Source: SZUA-265 sp966249405
Lineage (GTDB): Bacteria > Myxococcota_A > Polyangia > Polyangiales > Polyangiaceae
DNA: 64,000 bases
Direction of reading: 5' to 3'
Assembly: GCA_966249405.1 (NCBI GenBank)
Contig: CBINDO010000006.1
Span: 7,585 to 71,584, forward strand
Below, piece by piece: positions 16,914 through 26,197 of this stretch (positions are counted from its first letter, which is position 1; every line of letters starts with the position of its first letter). A program made the translations under genes and the position numbers. The notes under the pieces were generated by a model, which was not told the DNA's origin, did no database searches, and worked only from the letters and a program-made list of their open reading frames with translations.

Positions 16914-18593
16914 TCAGAGCCCGGGGTTGCCGCGCGGCGACAACGGTGCCGGAACCGGCGCCGTGGGGCGCGTGGTGTCGACGATGCTTTCGAGCCACTC
17001 GGTCTTGGGCCGCAAGCGATGCCAAATCGTGCGCCGCGGCGTGCGTTGAGTTTCCACGCGCCAATAACGCACGGTGGGACGACCGGCGTTGCCGAGGACT
17101 GCGATCGGGAAGCCGGTCATCGGATCACTCTCGTAGATGAAGAAGGAGTGGTAGTGCTGCTGCCGTCTGTCCCATGGCGTAGGCCCGCGGATCACGACGA
17201 TGTCGCCAGGCTGGTAGTCGCCCGCATGGGCGGCGAGGTAGGCCGGGAACCGCGCGTCCCCCAAAGCGATCCGCTCCGACTCTGGCAGGTCGAGCACTTC
17301 GAACTGGGTAACCTGCTGCCGTGCATAGTCGACGAACACTGGAACGCGGCGTAATTCGTCCCGCATCGGCACTTTGATGGCGTCGAAATCGAGCTTGCCG
17401 ATGTTGCGGCCCGGAGGTTCGCCCTTGGGTCGGTACCAGGTGCCGCTCGTGCGCTCGAAAGTATCGGTCAAGAAGTCGACGCAAACCTGCGGTACGATCG
17501 GTCGCCCCTGAGCGTCGAACACGAAGTACCGATCACCATTGAGCGCAAAGCTCGACCGCCGAAGCGAATACGCGTGGCGCCAATTCTGCCGCAGCTTGCC
17601 GTCGAGTTGGAGGCCCCACTCGCGCTTGGGCTCGTCGAAAGGGAGCTTCTCTGCGACTTCCTCGAGCATGGTGGTGCGGAGCTGTTGCACCAAACCAAAG
17701 CGCTTTGCAGCGCCGTCGCGGTGTGCCTGCAGAGTCAGCTCGTGGCCAGGTGGGACGAGCTCGCAGTCGAGCTCAATGTGTGGACCGCTCGCCGCGAGCA
17801 GGGTGGGTACGGTGGTGGAACCGTACAACAAGTCCGCGACCATCGCCGTGGACGTCGCATGTTTCACGGAGGCCCGATCGAAGTGGAGTCTAGCCCGCAA
17901 CGCGCGGAAGTCTCGCGCCAAAGACGAGGCAGGGACCGGACCGTGGCCGAGCTCGTCGAACAACAACAGGGTGACTCGTTCGCCGGCGTTGGGACCGTCC
18001 TGGTAGTAGTAAAATCCGCGCCGACGTTCGGCGTGCATGAGCAATTCGCCACGGCGGATCCAGATCGAGTCGTGTGCAAACAATCGCTCAATCGTTATTC
18101 CGGTAACGAGAGCACGGGCCAAGTTGGGGTTGTCCGCGTATAGGTAGCCGCCTCGAAGCAACACTTCCCGTCCAACCTTGGGGGCTTGGGCAAAGACCGG
18201 CGCGAGCCGCGTCAAGACATCGACCGGGAACTTGGTCTCGTTGATTTGCTTTCGGTAGCGAGCCACCGGTACGGAAACCTCTTCTGGTCCGTACTGCGGC
18301 GCGTCGACGAACCAAACGGGTTCGGCTTTGCTATCGGTCAACACCTGCAAACGCGATGCTTCGAGGGTCGGCGCTCCGGGCAGTCCCGGCTGCCGCAGCA
18401 GGTCCTTCATTCTCGCCTCACAACTCGGCGGAGGTTTCGGTGTTTCACTCGCCTGGGGCGGGGGCGGTTCGGAGGTGGTCGAGGCGATTGGCGCTGCGCT
18501 CGTGATGGCGGGAGCAGGCGGAGCCGACCGGTGCTTACGCGGTTGGCAGGCAAACGTTGCAACCAGCCCGGTCAGCCCCAAGACCAGGGCCAT
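16914..18593 (-). CDS. uncharacterised exported protein, possible lipoprotein
   Basis: Protein of about 559 residues that I do not recognise by family. The N-terminus has a hydrophobic segment (MALVLGLTGLVATFACQ) ending in Cys; the TFAC lipobox is non-canonical, so lipidation is uncertain. A Pro/Ala/Thr linker follows, then a globular region. The last 130 residues contain YQPGDIVVIRGP, HYHSFFIYE and VLGNAGRPTVRYW. This pattern of a buried beta-strand, a His-Ser and a GNAG turn recalls NlpC/P60- or amidase-like papain folds, but that is only a suggestion. The frame is open upstream to 18740. A start at 18593 is chosen because the upstream residues are low-complexity and would run into the divergent xseA start. 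Confidence 0.6.
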   Translation of the reverse strand: MALVLGLTGLVATFACQPRKHRSAPPAPAITSAAPIASTTSEPPPPQASETPKPPPSCEARMKDLLRQPGLPGAPTLEASRLQVLTDSKAEPVWFVDAPQYGPEEVSVPVARYRKQINETKFPVDVLTRLAPVFAQAPKVGREVLLRGGYLYADNPNLARALVTGITIERLFAHDSIWIRRGELLMHAERRRGFYYYQDGPNAGERVTLLLFDELGHGPVPASSLARDFRALRARLHFDRASVKHATSTAMVADLLYGSTTVPTLLAASGPHIELDCELVPPGHELTLQAHRDGAAKRFGLVQQLRTTMLEEVAEKLPFDEPKREWGLQLDGKLRQNWRHAYSLRRSSFALNGDRYFVFDAQGRPIVPQVCVDFLTDTFERTSGTWYRPKGEPPGRNIGKLDFDAIKVPMRDELRRVPVFVDYARQQVTQFEVLDLPESERIALGDARFPAYLAAHAGDYQPGDIVVIRGPTPWDRRQQHYHSFFIYESDPMTGFPIAVLGNAGRPTVRYWRVETQRTPRRTIWHRLRPKTEWLESIVDTTRPTAPVPAPLSPRGNPGL

Positions 18594-18738
18594 CAACCGA
18601 GCACAAAGTGGCGAAATAGCAACGCTTCGCGTTGCTCCACTCGTCGCCGTCACGTGCGTCGTTGACCGCGAGCGTCGCGTCGTGGTTTGACGCGACGCTG
18701 CTCGGCGCGAACCTGAACTGGGTGACTTGGGCAGAGCC

Positions 18739-20112
18739 ATGGGCGAGGACGAGACCTTGGAAACAGTTACAGCGATTTCGGTGGCCGAGCTCGGACGGCG
18801 GTTGCGGGTGGCGGTGGAACAGACGAGCGCTGGGCACTGGGTAGAGGCGGAGTTGGGTTCCGTTAAACCATCGGCCAGTGGACACGTTTATCTTACCCTA
18901 AAAGATGAACGCGAGGACGCGATCGTCGAAGCCGTGATGTATCGAACCGCGGCACAACGGGTTGCACGTCACCTGTTTCAAGGTTCCAAAGTACAAGTAT
19001 GGGGAAAGGCCACGGTGTGGGTTCCTCGCGGTCGGCTGCAATTCGTGGTGGAACGTTTACGTCCCGCGGGACGCGGAGCGTTGCTCGAGGCGCTCGAACG
19101 ACTGAAGCAAAAGCTGGTGCGCGAAGGACTGTTCAGTTCGGAGCGCAAGCGTCCGCTGCCCCCGCAGCCCAAGGTAGTTGCGGTGGTTACCAGCGCCCAC
19201 GGCGCGGCCTGGCACGACGTCCGCACGGTAGCCATGCGTCGAGGCGCCGTTCGTTTGATCTTGGTCCCCGCGTTGGTCCAAGGCGAGGGCGCGCCGGAGA
19301 GCATCGTTTCGGCACTCACGGCTGCGGCACGTGTTCCAGGAGTGGACGTTGTGATCGTTGGGCGCGGGGGCGGTTCGCTCGAGGACCTGATGGCCTTCAA
19401 CGACGAGCGGGTGGTGCGAGCCGTCGCGGCCATGTCTTGCCCGGTCGTTAGCGCGGTGGGACACGAGGTCGACGTAAGCCTGTGTGATTTAGCCGCGGAC
19501 AGGCGGGCCGCCACGCCGTCCGAGGCGGCAGAGCTGGTCGTGCCGGATACGACGGAGCTTCATCGTCGGCTCCTCGACGATCGCACCAGGATGGTGCGCG
19601 CGATGCGTACTCGATTGCTCGAGGACCGCCAAATGCTCCACAGGTTGCGCGTTGCTTTGTCGGATCCACGGTTCGTTCTGGCGGAGAAGCAACAAGAGGT
19701 CGACGAGTGGAGGATGCGTTTGGAACGAGTGGCTCGTCGACTCACTCAACAGCCGCGGCGCACGCTCGCGTCACTGGACAGACGATTGGCCAACCGCCAT
19801 CCGCGTGCGGTGATGAGCCGTTCTCGCGCGGCTTTGGAGCCGTTGCGACAGCGCCTGAACGGCCTCGTGTCCAAACGGATCGTGGCGGGCCGTTCGCAGT
19901 CGTCGGTGCTCGAGGCTCGGCTGCGAGCACTCAGCCCGCTCGCCGTGTTGAGTCGGGGTTACGCCATCACACTGACGCATGATGGCCGCGTGGTACGTCG
20001 TAGTTCGGACACCCAAGCCGGAGCCGCGCTGCGAGTCCTGCTCCACGAAGGGGCACTCGCCGTCCAAGTCACCAGGGTGGTCGCTCCAGACGACGTCGAT
20101 GACGAACCTTGA
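18739..20112 (+). CDS. xseA: exodeoxyribonuclease VII large subunit
   Basis: Catalytic subunit (about 457 residues) of exonuclease VII, which degrades single-stranded DNA to short oligonucleotides. An N-terminal OB fold (residues about 12-105: ISVAELGRRLR, GHVYLTLKDE, VQVWGKATVW) is followed by the nuclease domain with VVTSAHGAAWHD, VDVVIVGRGGGSLEDLMAFN and SAVGHEVDVSLCDLAADRRAATPSEAAE, then an Arg-rich coiled coil. These motifs are diagnostic. ATG at 18739 is preferred; a TTG at 18727 is in frame. No small subunit xseB is visible nearby, which is unusual since the two are often adjacent. It is divergent from the exported protein at 16.9-18.6 kb. Confidence 0.95.
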   Translation: MGEDETLETVTAISVAELGRRLRVAVEQTSAGHWVEAELGSVKPSASGHVYLTLKDEREDAIVEAVMYRTAAQRVARHLFQGSKVQVWGKATVWVPRGRLQFVVERLRPAGRGALLEALERLKQKLVREGLFSSERKRPLPPQPKVVAVVTSAHGAAWHDVRTVAMRRGAVRLILVPALVQGEGAPESIVSALTAAARVPGVDVVIVGRGGGSLEDLMAFNDERVVRAVAAMSCPVVSAVGHEVDVSLCDLAADRRAATPSEAAELVVPDTTELHRRLLDDRTRMVRAMRTRLLEDRQMLHRLRVALSDPRFVLAEKQQEVDEWRMRLERVARRLTQQPRRTLASLDRRLANRHPRAVMSRSRAALEPLRQRLNGLVSKRIVAGRSQSSVLEARLRALSPLAVLSRGYAITLTHDGRVVRRSSDTQAGAALRVLLHEGALAVQVTRVVAPDDVDDEP

Positions 20113-20412
20113 CACGCCGAGCGGCTAGCTCGACCTTAACCCCCAGAGCTCAGTTCAGTAGAACCGAACTCTGCAATGTAGCAGTCCCACCGGCTGATAG
20201 CCGTACAAGTAGTGATTCGAACGCCCTCACACCTGGGGCGGCCATCGCGGTAAGGTCGACACAGCCGAACCGTGGGTTCGAGATCCGATTGGACCGAGAA
20301 GGGCGAAAGGCTTGGACCAAGTGGCCTCCGTGCGGCGTGGTCCGAGGAATTTTCCAGGCCGGTGCGCAGCGCGGTTCGCATTTGCCGAGCGACCGGGTTA
20401 TGAGAGCCCCAC
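20113..20412. other. intergenic region, xseA to aroE
   Basis: 300 bases with no supported gene. It contains short inverted repeats (for example AGTTC-N9-GAACT near 20153-20171) and two TTCGA-containing stretches that I tested as tRNA T-arms and rejected. It presumably holds the aroE promoter, but I could not assign boxes. Confidence 0.45.
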
Positions 20413-21297
20413 ATGGTCAGTCCGCTCAAGTTTGGTCTGCTCGGTCATCCAGTTGGACATTCGGTCTCGCCGGCAATTCATCAGGCCGCCTACGACGCGT
20501 TTCGGCTGCCTCATGTTTACGCGTTGTGCGATTGCCCCACTGAATTGGACGTCGACGCGCAGGTGGCTGCGTTGCGGGCGGGACATTGGGCGGGTCTCAA
20601 CGTAACGGTGCCTTGGAAACGTGTCGCGATGCGTTTGGCAGACCGCGTCGACTCCTCGGCCGCGGAGACCGGCGCAGCGAACGTGCTCGTGCGTGAACCT
20701 GCTGGGAGTATCGTCGCCCACAACACCGACGCGCCCGCGCTCGGCAGATTGCTGGAAGCCGGAACGACCGGGGCCGTGCGCCGCGTCGGGCTGGTCTTGG
20801 GCAACGGAGGGGCCGCTTTGGCGGCTGTAGTGGCAGCCAAGCGCGCGGGCTGCAGCACTGTGTTCGTCTCTGCGCGTCGTTGGGCGCAAGGCAGCAAGAC
20901 GTGGGAGTCGGCAAGCGAGTTCGAGAAGCTCGGCGCCACACCCGTTGCGTGGGGGAAGGCGACTTTGGGCGCCGTCGCTGGTCAGGTCACCTTGCTCGTG
21001 CAGGCGACCAGCGCCGGCATGCGCGGCGTCGGTGGCGGACCGGAGCTGGTGGCGGCGTTACCCTGGGACGAGTTGCCCAAGTCCGTGTTCGCATACGACG
21101 TGGTGTACAACCCCGAGGAGACGGAATTCCTCTCTGCCGCAGCCGCCCGTGGCCTGAGTCACGAGGGCGGGCTCAGCATGTTGGTGGGCCAGGCGGCGCT
21201 TGCCATCGAGCTTTGGTTGGGGATGACGCCGCCGCACGACAAGCTGATGGCGCGCGCACGTGCGGCGATCTTCGGGCACGGGGAAACGGCGTCGTGA
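20413..21297 (+). CDS. aroE: shikimate dehydrogenase
   Basis: NADP-dependent reduction of 3-dehydroshikimate to shikimate in the chorismate pathway. The 294 residues show the family signatures: LLGHPVGHSVSPAIHQAAYD (substrate binding serines), GLNVTVPWK with the catalytic Lys, the ETGAANVLV segment, LGNGGAALAAV (a variant GxGGxxxA nucleotide loop) and the C-terminal GLSMLVGQAALAIELW helix. The DAP following HNT (usually DxxG) is in the normal place. The stop codon overlaps the GTG of the debranching enzyme by 4 bases (GTGA), so the two are likely translationally coupled. Confidence 0.92.
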   Translation: MVSPLKFGLLGHPVGHSVSPAIHQAAYDAFRLPHVYALCDCPTELDVDAQVAALRAGHWAGLNVTVPWKRVAMRLADRVDSSAAETGAANVLVREPAGSIVAHNTDAPALGRLLEAGTTGAVRRVGLVLGNGGAALAAVVAAKRAGCSTVFVSARRWAQGSKTWESASEFEKLGATPVAWGKATLGAVAGQVTLLVQATSAGMRGVGGGPELVAALPWDELPKSVFAYDVVYNPEETEFLSAAAARGLSHEGGLSMLVGQAALAIELWLGMTPPHDKLMARARAAIFGHGETAS

Positions 21298-23249
21298 AGA
21301 TCAAGGTTTGGCCCTCGGTCGAGACGCACGGCGAGCTGGAACTCGCCGAGGCCGAGTGGCTCCACACCAACGGCGCCGGCGCGTACGCCATGAGCACGGT
21401 CGCGCTCATGCACACGCGACGTTTTCATGGGCTGTTCGTCGCGGCCTTGGATCCGCCACTCGAGCGCTACGTGGTCGTCAGTCATGCCGAGACCGTGCTC
21501 GAAGTAGGTAAACGGGCTTACAAGCTTTCGACCCACCAGTTTCCGGACGTCGCCCCTACGCCCGGCTTTCGGTTGCTCGAGTCGTTCGCTCAAGATCCGC
21601 TCCCGCGGTGGGTATTCCGTATCGGTAAACACCGGCTGGTGCGGCGGTTGTGTTTGGCGCGCGGCAAGAACATGCTCGTCGTTTCGTACACGTGGTACGG
21701 ACGTTCGCCGGTCAAGCTGACCGTGAAGCCGCTGCTGCCGATGCGGCCCATCCACGATCTGCGAAACGAACACGGCGGCTTCATCCAGAAGGTGAACCTG
21801 AAGCCGCGCACCGTGACGATACAGCCAGTGCGCGAATTGCCACCAGTGGTCTTCGGTCACGAGGGGTTGTTCATGGGGTCGCCCGACTGGTGGCGTCGTT
21901 TCGAGTACTCGGAGGACATGCGCCGTGAAGTGCACTACCAAGAGGACATCTGGACGCCAGGCACGTTCGAGTTGACCTTGAACCCACACGAGCCGTGTTT
22001 TCTGACGGCCGCCCTCGAGTCCCTGCCGCCCGAGGAACCCGCCGCGCTCATGGCCGAAGCCGAGCAAGCCATTCTCGGTCTGGACCCTGGTACCGAACAT
22101 TCGATCGTGGTCCGGGCGCTCACCATTGGCGCTGAACAGTATCGGGCGACGTTGGCGAAGAAGCCGACGGTGCTTGCGGGTTATCCGTGGCTCGGCCCCC
22201 GCCACCGCGACACGCTCGTGAGCCTGCCGGGCTTGTATCTATCGTTGGGGCTCATCGAGGAAGCCAAAGACGTCTTGCGGGGGTTGCTGGATCAATTCTC
22301 CGATGGCCTCTTACTCTCGTACCTGCGCGAGTCGTATCTGCCTCGAGCGCCCGTCAGCGTGGACGCGAGCCTGTGGCTCTTCGAAGCGGTTGGTTTGCTC
22401 GGGGAACGCTTGGCGGCGGAAGACACCTTCATCGAAGACGAGTTGTTCGACGTCTTGGTCGGCGTGTTCGAACGCGTTCACCGCACGCCTGGAGACACCG
22501 TGTACATCACGCCGCAGGGGCTGTTGGCGACGGACGGTGACGAGCCTCAGACGTGGATGGACTCGCGCTCCCGAGGCACCGTGGTCACACCGCGTCGAGG
22601 GCTCGCCGTCGAGCTACAAGCGTTGTGGGTGAGGGCTTGCGGGGTATTGCAGAAGTATGCCTCGCGTCGGGGAGACGTCGCTCTTGCCGAGCGCTGCAAG
22701 CAAGCGAGGGAGTGTGCCCTCGTCAGCTTTCGCTCGTTGTTCTGGTGCGCCGAAACCGGTTACCCGTACGACGTCGTTGACCCCATGATCGAGCACTTCG
22801 ACGCATCGATCCGTCCCAACGCCGTCATCGCCTTGGCCGTGGAGCCCAGCTTGTTCGAGCCGTGGCAGGCTCAAGCCATCGTCAACCGCGCTCGCGAGCG
22901 ACTGCTGACGCCGCGCGGTCTGCGTACGCTCGACGCGTCTCACCCCGCTTACGTTGGCTACTACGAGGGTGGCATGGAGGAGCGCCGCGCCGCCTACCAC
23001 CAAGGGGTGGTGTGGGGTTACCTCACTGGCTTCCTCGCGCGAGCGGCGTTGCGTGGCGAAGCGAACAACTTCGAGCTGCAGGTCGACGTCCGCGATTGGC
23101 TCCTGAAGGTGGCGGAGAATGGCCCGGTGCTCGGGCAGATCGCGCAGGTTGCCAGCGGCGATGAACCGCACCGCGCCGGTGGCTGTCCCGCGCAAGCGTG
23201 GAATACGGCTGAGCTCTTGCGCGCCTTGAAGGAAGATCTGGGGTTGTGA
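21294..23249 (+). CDS. glycogen debranching enzyme (amylo-alpha-1,6-glucosidase type)
   Basis: Cytosolic GH133-like enzyme of 651 residues that hydrolyses alpha-1,6 branch points of glycogen. The N-terminal domain shows the family opening WLHTNGAGAYAMSTVALMHTRRFHGLFVA. The C-terminal (alpha/alpha)6 barrel shows YLSLGLIEEAKDVLRGLL, the PQTWMDSRSRG acidic site and the AYHQGVVWGYLTGFL segment with the usual Tyr-His-Gln-Gly. The GTG start at 21294 overlaps the aroE stop; the frame remains open upstream into aroE but that part is an out-of-frame shadow. Its own stop overlaps the next gene's GTG by 4 bases. Confidence 0.9.
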   Translation: MKIKVWPSVETHGELELAEAEWLHTNGAGAYAMSTVALMHTRRFHGLFVAALDPPLERYVVVSHAETVLEVGKRAYKLSTHQFPDVAPTPGFRLLESFAQDPLPRWVFRIGKHRLVRRLCLARGKNMLVVSYTWYGRSPVKLTVKPLLPMRPIHDLRNEHGGFIQKVNLKPRTVTIQPVRELPPVVFGHEGLFMGSPDWWRRFEYSEDMRREVHYQEDIWTPGTFELTLNPHEPCFLTAALESLPPEEPAALMAEAEQAILGLDPGTEHSIVVRALTIGAEQYRATLAKKPTVLAGYPWLGPRHRDTLVSLPGLYLSLGLIEEAKDVLRGLLDQFSDGLLLSYLRESYLPRAPVSVDASLWLFEAVGLLGERLAAEDTFIEDELFDVLVGVFERVHRTPGDTVYITPQGLLATDGDEPQTWMDSRSRGTVVTPRRGLAVELQALWVRACGVLQKYASRRGDVALAERCKQARECALVSFRSLFWCAETGYPYDVVDPMIEHFDASIRPNAVIALAVEPSLFEPWQAQAIVNRARERLLTPRGLRTLDASHPAYVGYYEGGMEERRAAYHQGVVWGYLTGFLARAALRGEANNFELQVDVRDWLLKVAENGPVLGQIAQVASGDEPHRAGGCPAQAWNTAELLRALKEDLGL

Positions 23250-24193
23250 GGAGTTCGCGAGATCTCAGCGCGCTTGGTTATCGACGCATCGTTTTGGCGC
23301 TGCTGACGCTGTTGCTCGTGCCTACGGTGCTGATGCTGGCGGTGGGAGTGATCTTGCTTTTCCTAGGGGAAGCCAAGGTCAACGTACTGATGGGGATCTT
23401 GGTGCTCGCGCTCAGCGGCGCCGCCGCGACCGGGGTGACGTTGGTGTGGGTTTTCGTTCGTCGAGAGGCCAACCTCTCCCAGCTGCAGAGCGACTTCGTG
23501 TCGAAAGTGTCTCATGAACTGCGCACGCCGCTCACGTCGATCCGCTTGTTCACGGAAACCCTCGCGTTGCGTCGCGCCGACCCGGACGCGACCAAGAAGT
23601 GTATCGACGGGCTCGAACGTGAGACCACCCGCTTGCAGGACCTCATCGATCGACTCCTCGACTGGGGCCGCATGGAGAGCGGTCGTCGCGAATTCGACGT
23701 CCGTCCTGCGGACGTGCACAGCATCGTCGCCGATGCCCTACGCGCTGTGGAGCCGCTGCGCGAGCGACTGGGAGCGACCATCGAAAAGAGCGTACCGGAC
23801 AAGCTTCCCCTGGTTTGGGCCGAACACGCCGCGATGGTCGATGCCCTCGTGAACCTGCTCACCAATGCCTGCAAATACGGTGGCTCCCCCGCGCAGATTC
23901 GCCTCGAGGTTGGTACCGCAGGACAACGCCTGCGAATCGCCGTACAAGATCAGGGGTCTGGGATCCCCATCGCCGAACACAAGCGCATCTTTCAGAAGTT
24001 CTATCGCGTCGACGATCGACTCTCGAGATCTCAAGAAGGCAGTGGGCTGGGTCTGGCGATCGTCCACCACGTGATGAAGGCGCACAAGGGACACGTCGAC
24101 GTAAAGAGCGCGCCGGGTCACGGCAGCACCTTCACGTTGAGCATCCCGATCGTGGAAGACAAAGCACAAGGTAGAGAAGATGGCCGAAGTTGA
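23246..24193 (+). CDS. two-component sensor histidine kinase
   Basis: Inner-membrane kinase of 315 residues with two N-terminal transmembrane helices (about 12-35 and 48-68) and almost no periplasmic loop, so it probably senses membrane or cytoplasmic signals. HisKA carries His90 in SHELRTPLTSIRLF. The HATPase has NLLTNACKYGG (N box), DQGSGIP (G1), FQKFYRVD (F box) and GSGLGLAIV (G2). GTG at 23246 overlaps the previous stop, and its 3' end overlaps the response regulator by 14 bases. It is clearly paired with that regulator. Location in a unit with the debranching enzyme suggests, but does not prove, control linked to glycogen. Confidence 0.92.
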   Translation: MRSSRDLSALGYRRIVLALLTLLLVPTVLMLAVGVILLFLGEAKVNVLMGILVLALSGAAATGVTLVWVFVRREANLSQLQSDFVSKVSHELRTPLTSIRLFTETLALRRADPDATKKCIDGLERETTRLQDLIDRLLDWGRMESGRREFDVRPADVHSIVADALRAVEPLRERLGATIEKSVPDKLPLVWAEHAAMVDALVNLLTNACKYGGSPAQIRLEVGTAGQRLRIAVQDQGSGIPIAEHKRIFQKFYRVDDRLSRSQEGSGLGLAIVHHVMKAHKGHVDVKSAPGHGSTFTLSIPIVEDKAQGREDGRS

Positions 24194-24917
24194 GCAGGCG
24201 ATAGGCAACGGCAAGCGACGCCGGATATTGGTCGTCGAAGACGACTCGAGCATCAGCCTCGGGCTCTCGATGAACCTGGAGGCCGAAGGGTACGAAGTGT
24301 CGCTCGCCGAAGACGGCGAGATGGGCCTCGCCATGGGTCTCGATCAGGGGTTCGATCTGATCATCCTGGACGTGATGTTGCCCAAGCTGAATGGCCTCGA
24401 GGTGCTGCGCACGTTGCGTCAACGCGGCCGCACCATGCCGATCATCATTTTGAGCGCTCGCGGCGCCGAAATGGACAAAGTCATCGGGCTCGAACTCGGC
24501 GCGGAAGACTACATCACCAAGCCGTTCGGATTGGCCGAGCTCCTGGCGCGCGTAAAGGCCGTGTTGCGGCGTAACGCCATATTGCAGGCGAGCGAGGCGG
24601 ACGAGCCCGACAACAGTGACACGGTCATCGCGACCGATCTCGAAATCCGTCGGGCCTCACGCCAAGTGCTCCGCGACCAAGCGCCGGTGGTGCTCACCGC
24701 CACGGAATTCGACGTCTTGTGGTGCCTCGTCCAGGCGGGCGGCAAGGTGTTGTCTCGCGACGAAATCCGCGCCTATGTGTGGGGCCCGACCCACCACGGC
24801 ACGGTGCGGACGATTGACAACTTCATTTTGCAGTTGCGCAACAAGCTCGAAGCCGATCCTCAAGACCCCAAACACATCATGACCGTGCGTGGGGTCGGCT
24901 ACCGGTTCAAGCTGTAA
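24180..24917 (+). CDS. OmpR/PhoB-family response regulator
   Basis: Response regulator of 245 residues and partner of the overlapping kinase. The receiver domain has acidic residues in VVEDDSS, the phospho-acceptor Asp64 in LIILDVMLPK, a Ser in IIILSARG and the conserved Lys in YITKPFG. The C-terminal winged helix (residues about 150-245: LTATEFDVLWCLVQAGGKV, RTIDNFILQLRNKLE, IMTVRGVGYRF) binds DNA. The ATG at 24180 overlaps the kinase gene by 14 bases, indicating coupling. AGAGAAG just upstream can serve as a ribosome binding site. Confidence 0.95.
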   Translation: MAEVEQAIGNGKRRRILVVEDDSSISLGLSMNLEAEGYEVSLAEDGEMGLAMGLDQGFDLIILDVMLPKLNGLEVLRTLRQRGRTMPIIILSARGAEMDKVIGLELGAEDYITKPFGLAELLARVKAVLRRNAILQASEADEPDNSDTVIATDLEIRRASRQVLRDQAPVVLTATEFDVLWCLVQAGGKVLSRDEIRAYVWGPTHHGTVRTIDNFILQLRNKLEADPQDPKHIMTVRGVGYRFKL

Positions 24918-24969
24918 TTCCGCGAAAAAAGCGCGTGCAGCGTCTATCACCGGTTGCTAGATCTGGGCC

Positions 24970-25437
24970 GTGGATCAGAGTCTCCTGCGCTCCTATTTTG
25001 CAACTGCCTACGAACTGCCGACCGAACACGGCGAGATCCGGGCGTCCATCGACGGCGAGTTGGTCTCCGATCCTCAGGCCCTGCCCGACCTGTTGCGGCA
25101 ACCGTTCGCCATTCTGACGGCGTACAACCCACGTTCGATGTTGTTACCCCGCCGGGTGAACGAAGGGCGCCACCAGGTCCTGCGCGACCTTTTGATCTTG
25201 GGCTGCTACCGGGTAGAGCACTGTGTCGGGTACGACGACGAACCCGAAGGCGTGTGGCGTGAACCTTCCTGGTTGGTCCACGGCATCGACCGCGAGGAAG
25301 CAATCATCTTCGGGCGCGCGTTTCGACAGAACACGATCGTGTATTGCCGTGATGCTCGTCCCGAGTTGATTGTGACCGATCCCACGTGTGATCCGGTGGG
25401 CAAGACGTACCAAGGCAATTGGCGAGTACGCGCGTGA
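24970..25437 (+). CDS. DUF3293 domain protein
   Basis: Small cytoplasmic protein of 155 residues matching DUF3293, a family without known function. Recognisable elements are FAILTAYNPRSMLLP (the family's conserved T-A-x-N-P), a variable middle with VEHCVGYDDEPEGVWREPSWLVHG, and EAIIFGRAFRQNTIVYC near the C-terminus. The GTG start at 24970 has no strong ribosome binding site. Its TGA overlaps the GTG of the next gene (GTGA), so the two form a coupled pair. It follows the response regulator by 52 bases and may belong to the same transcript. Confidence 0.85.
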   Translation: MDQSLLRSYFATAYELPTEHGEIRASIDGELVSDPQALPDLLRQPFAILTAYNPRSMLLPRRVNEGRHQVLRDLLILGCYRVEHCVGYDDEPEGVWREPSWLVHGIDREEAIIFGRAFRQNTIVYCRDARPELIVTDPTCDPVGKTYQGNWRVRA

Positions 25438-26144
25438 GACATCTGGCGCTCGGGTTTGGGCTAGGCGGCGTTGCCGTGATCGCGCTTGGCTCGATGTGGG
25501 CTGAGCGGCTCGCGGGCCCGTGGATGTGGAACCTGGGGTTTGGGCTGGGTCAGGTTTTGGCGCCGAGCGTCGAACAAGTTGCTCAGGCGTCGGAAGTCGA
25601 TTGGAACGCCATCGAGCGCGACGTCGCCGCCAACGAAGCGCCAGTCGAAGGGCGTGACGGCACTCCCAGCAAAGGCGGCAAGAAGACGGCCAAACCCGCG
25701 AAACAGGCGGGCGGCGCACTGTTCGTGTCTGCCGACCGGGTTCTCTCGTTGTCCAAGCGGGCGCAGGTACCTGCGAGCCGTTACGTGGCGGCTTCGGGGA
25801 ATCGCCCCGCAGGTTTACAGGTGGCAGGGGTGAGTGGGCTCGGCATTGGTGTCCAGGATGGGGACGTGCTCACCAAGGTGGCCGGTGCCGAGGTCCGGAG
25901 CAGTGCCGCCGTCATCTCCATCGTCCTCAAGCTGCGTGCGAAAAAGGCGCCTGCGATATCGGGCGAGTTCTGGCGTGGGCAGGAGCGGTGGCAGATCGTC
26001 TTCGAAATGCCATATCTCGAGCCCAAGCCGGGGCAGTCCACGCCGTCGACCTCTGGAGTGGGGCAGCCTCGCTCGCCCGCGCCCGTGGGCTCGGACAGCC
26101 AAGCCGAGCCGCCAGCGGCGTCGGGTTCGGTCTCCAAACCTTGA
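25434..26144 (+). CDS. single-pass membrane PDZ-like (GspC-type) protein
   Basis: Protein of 236 residues with one N-terminal hydrophobic segment (residues about 4-22, HLALGFGLGGVAVIALG) and an exported remainder. A Lys-rich linker is followed by a PDZ-like domain (about 90-190): the GLQVAGVSGLGIGVQDGDVLTKVAGAEVRSSA stretch has the ligand-groove and GDxLxxVxG turn typical of GspC and DegP PDZ domains. The tail is Pro/Ser-rich. The GTG at 25434 overlaps the preceding stop; TTG at 25419 is a poorer choice. The name GspC is not warranted because no other type II secretion gene is near. Confidence 0.7.
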   Translation: MRHLALGFGLGGVAVIALGSMWAERLAGPWMWNLGFGLGQVLAPSVEQVAQASEVDWNAIERDVAANEAPVEGRDGTPSKGGKKTAKPAKQAGGALFVSADRVLSLSKRAQVPASRYVAASGNRPAGLQVAGVSGLGIGVQDGDVLTKVAGAEVRSSAAVISIVLKLRAKKAPAISGEFWRGQERWQIVFEMPYLEPKPGQSTPSTSGVGQPRSPAPVGSDSQAEPPAASGSVSKP

Positions 26145-26197
26145 CCACGACGACTCCGCACTTTACGAGTGCAGCCGAGAGCGCTAACTGTCGCGCC

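Noticed and set aside
20200..20300. TTCGA-containing segments that look like tRNA T-loops.
   Set aside because: The flanking 5-bp T-stems do not pair and no acceptor or anticodon stem is present.
20880..21293. In-frame upstream extension of the debranching enzyme gene.
   Set aside because: It overlaps the aroE coding sequence in another frame, with Arg/Gly-rich shadow composition; the GTG at 21294 overlaps the aroE stop as expected.
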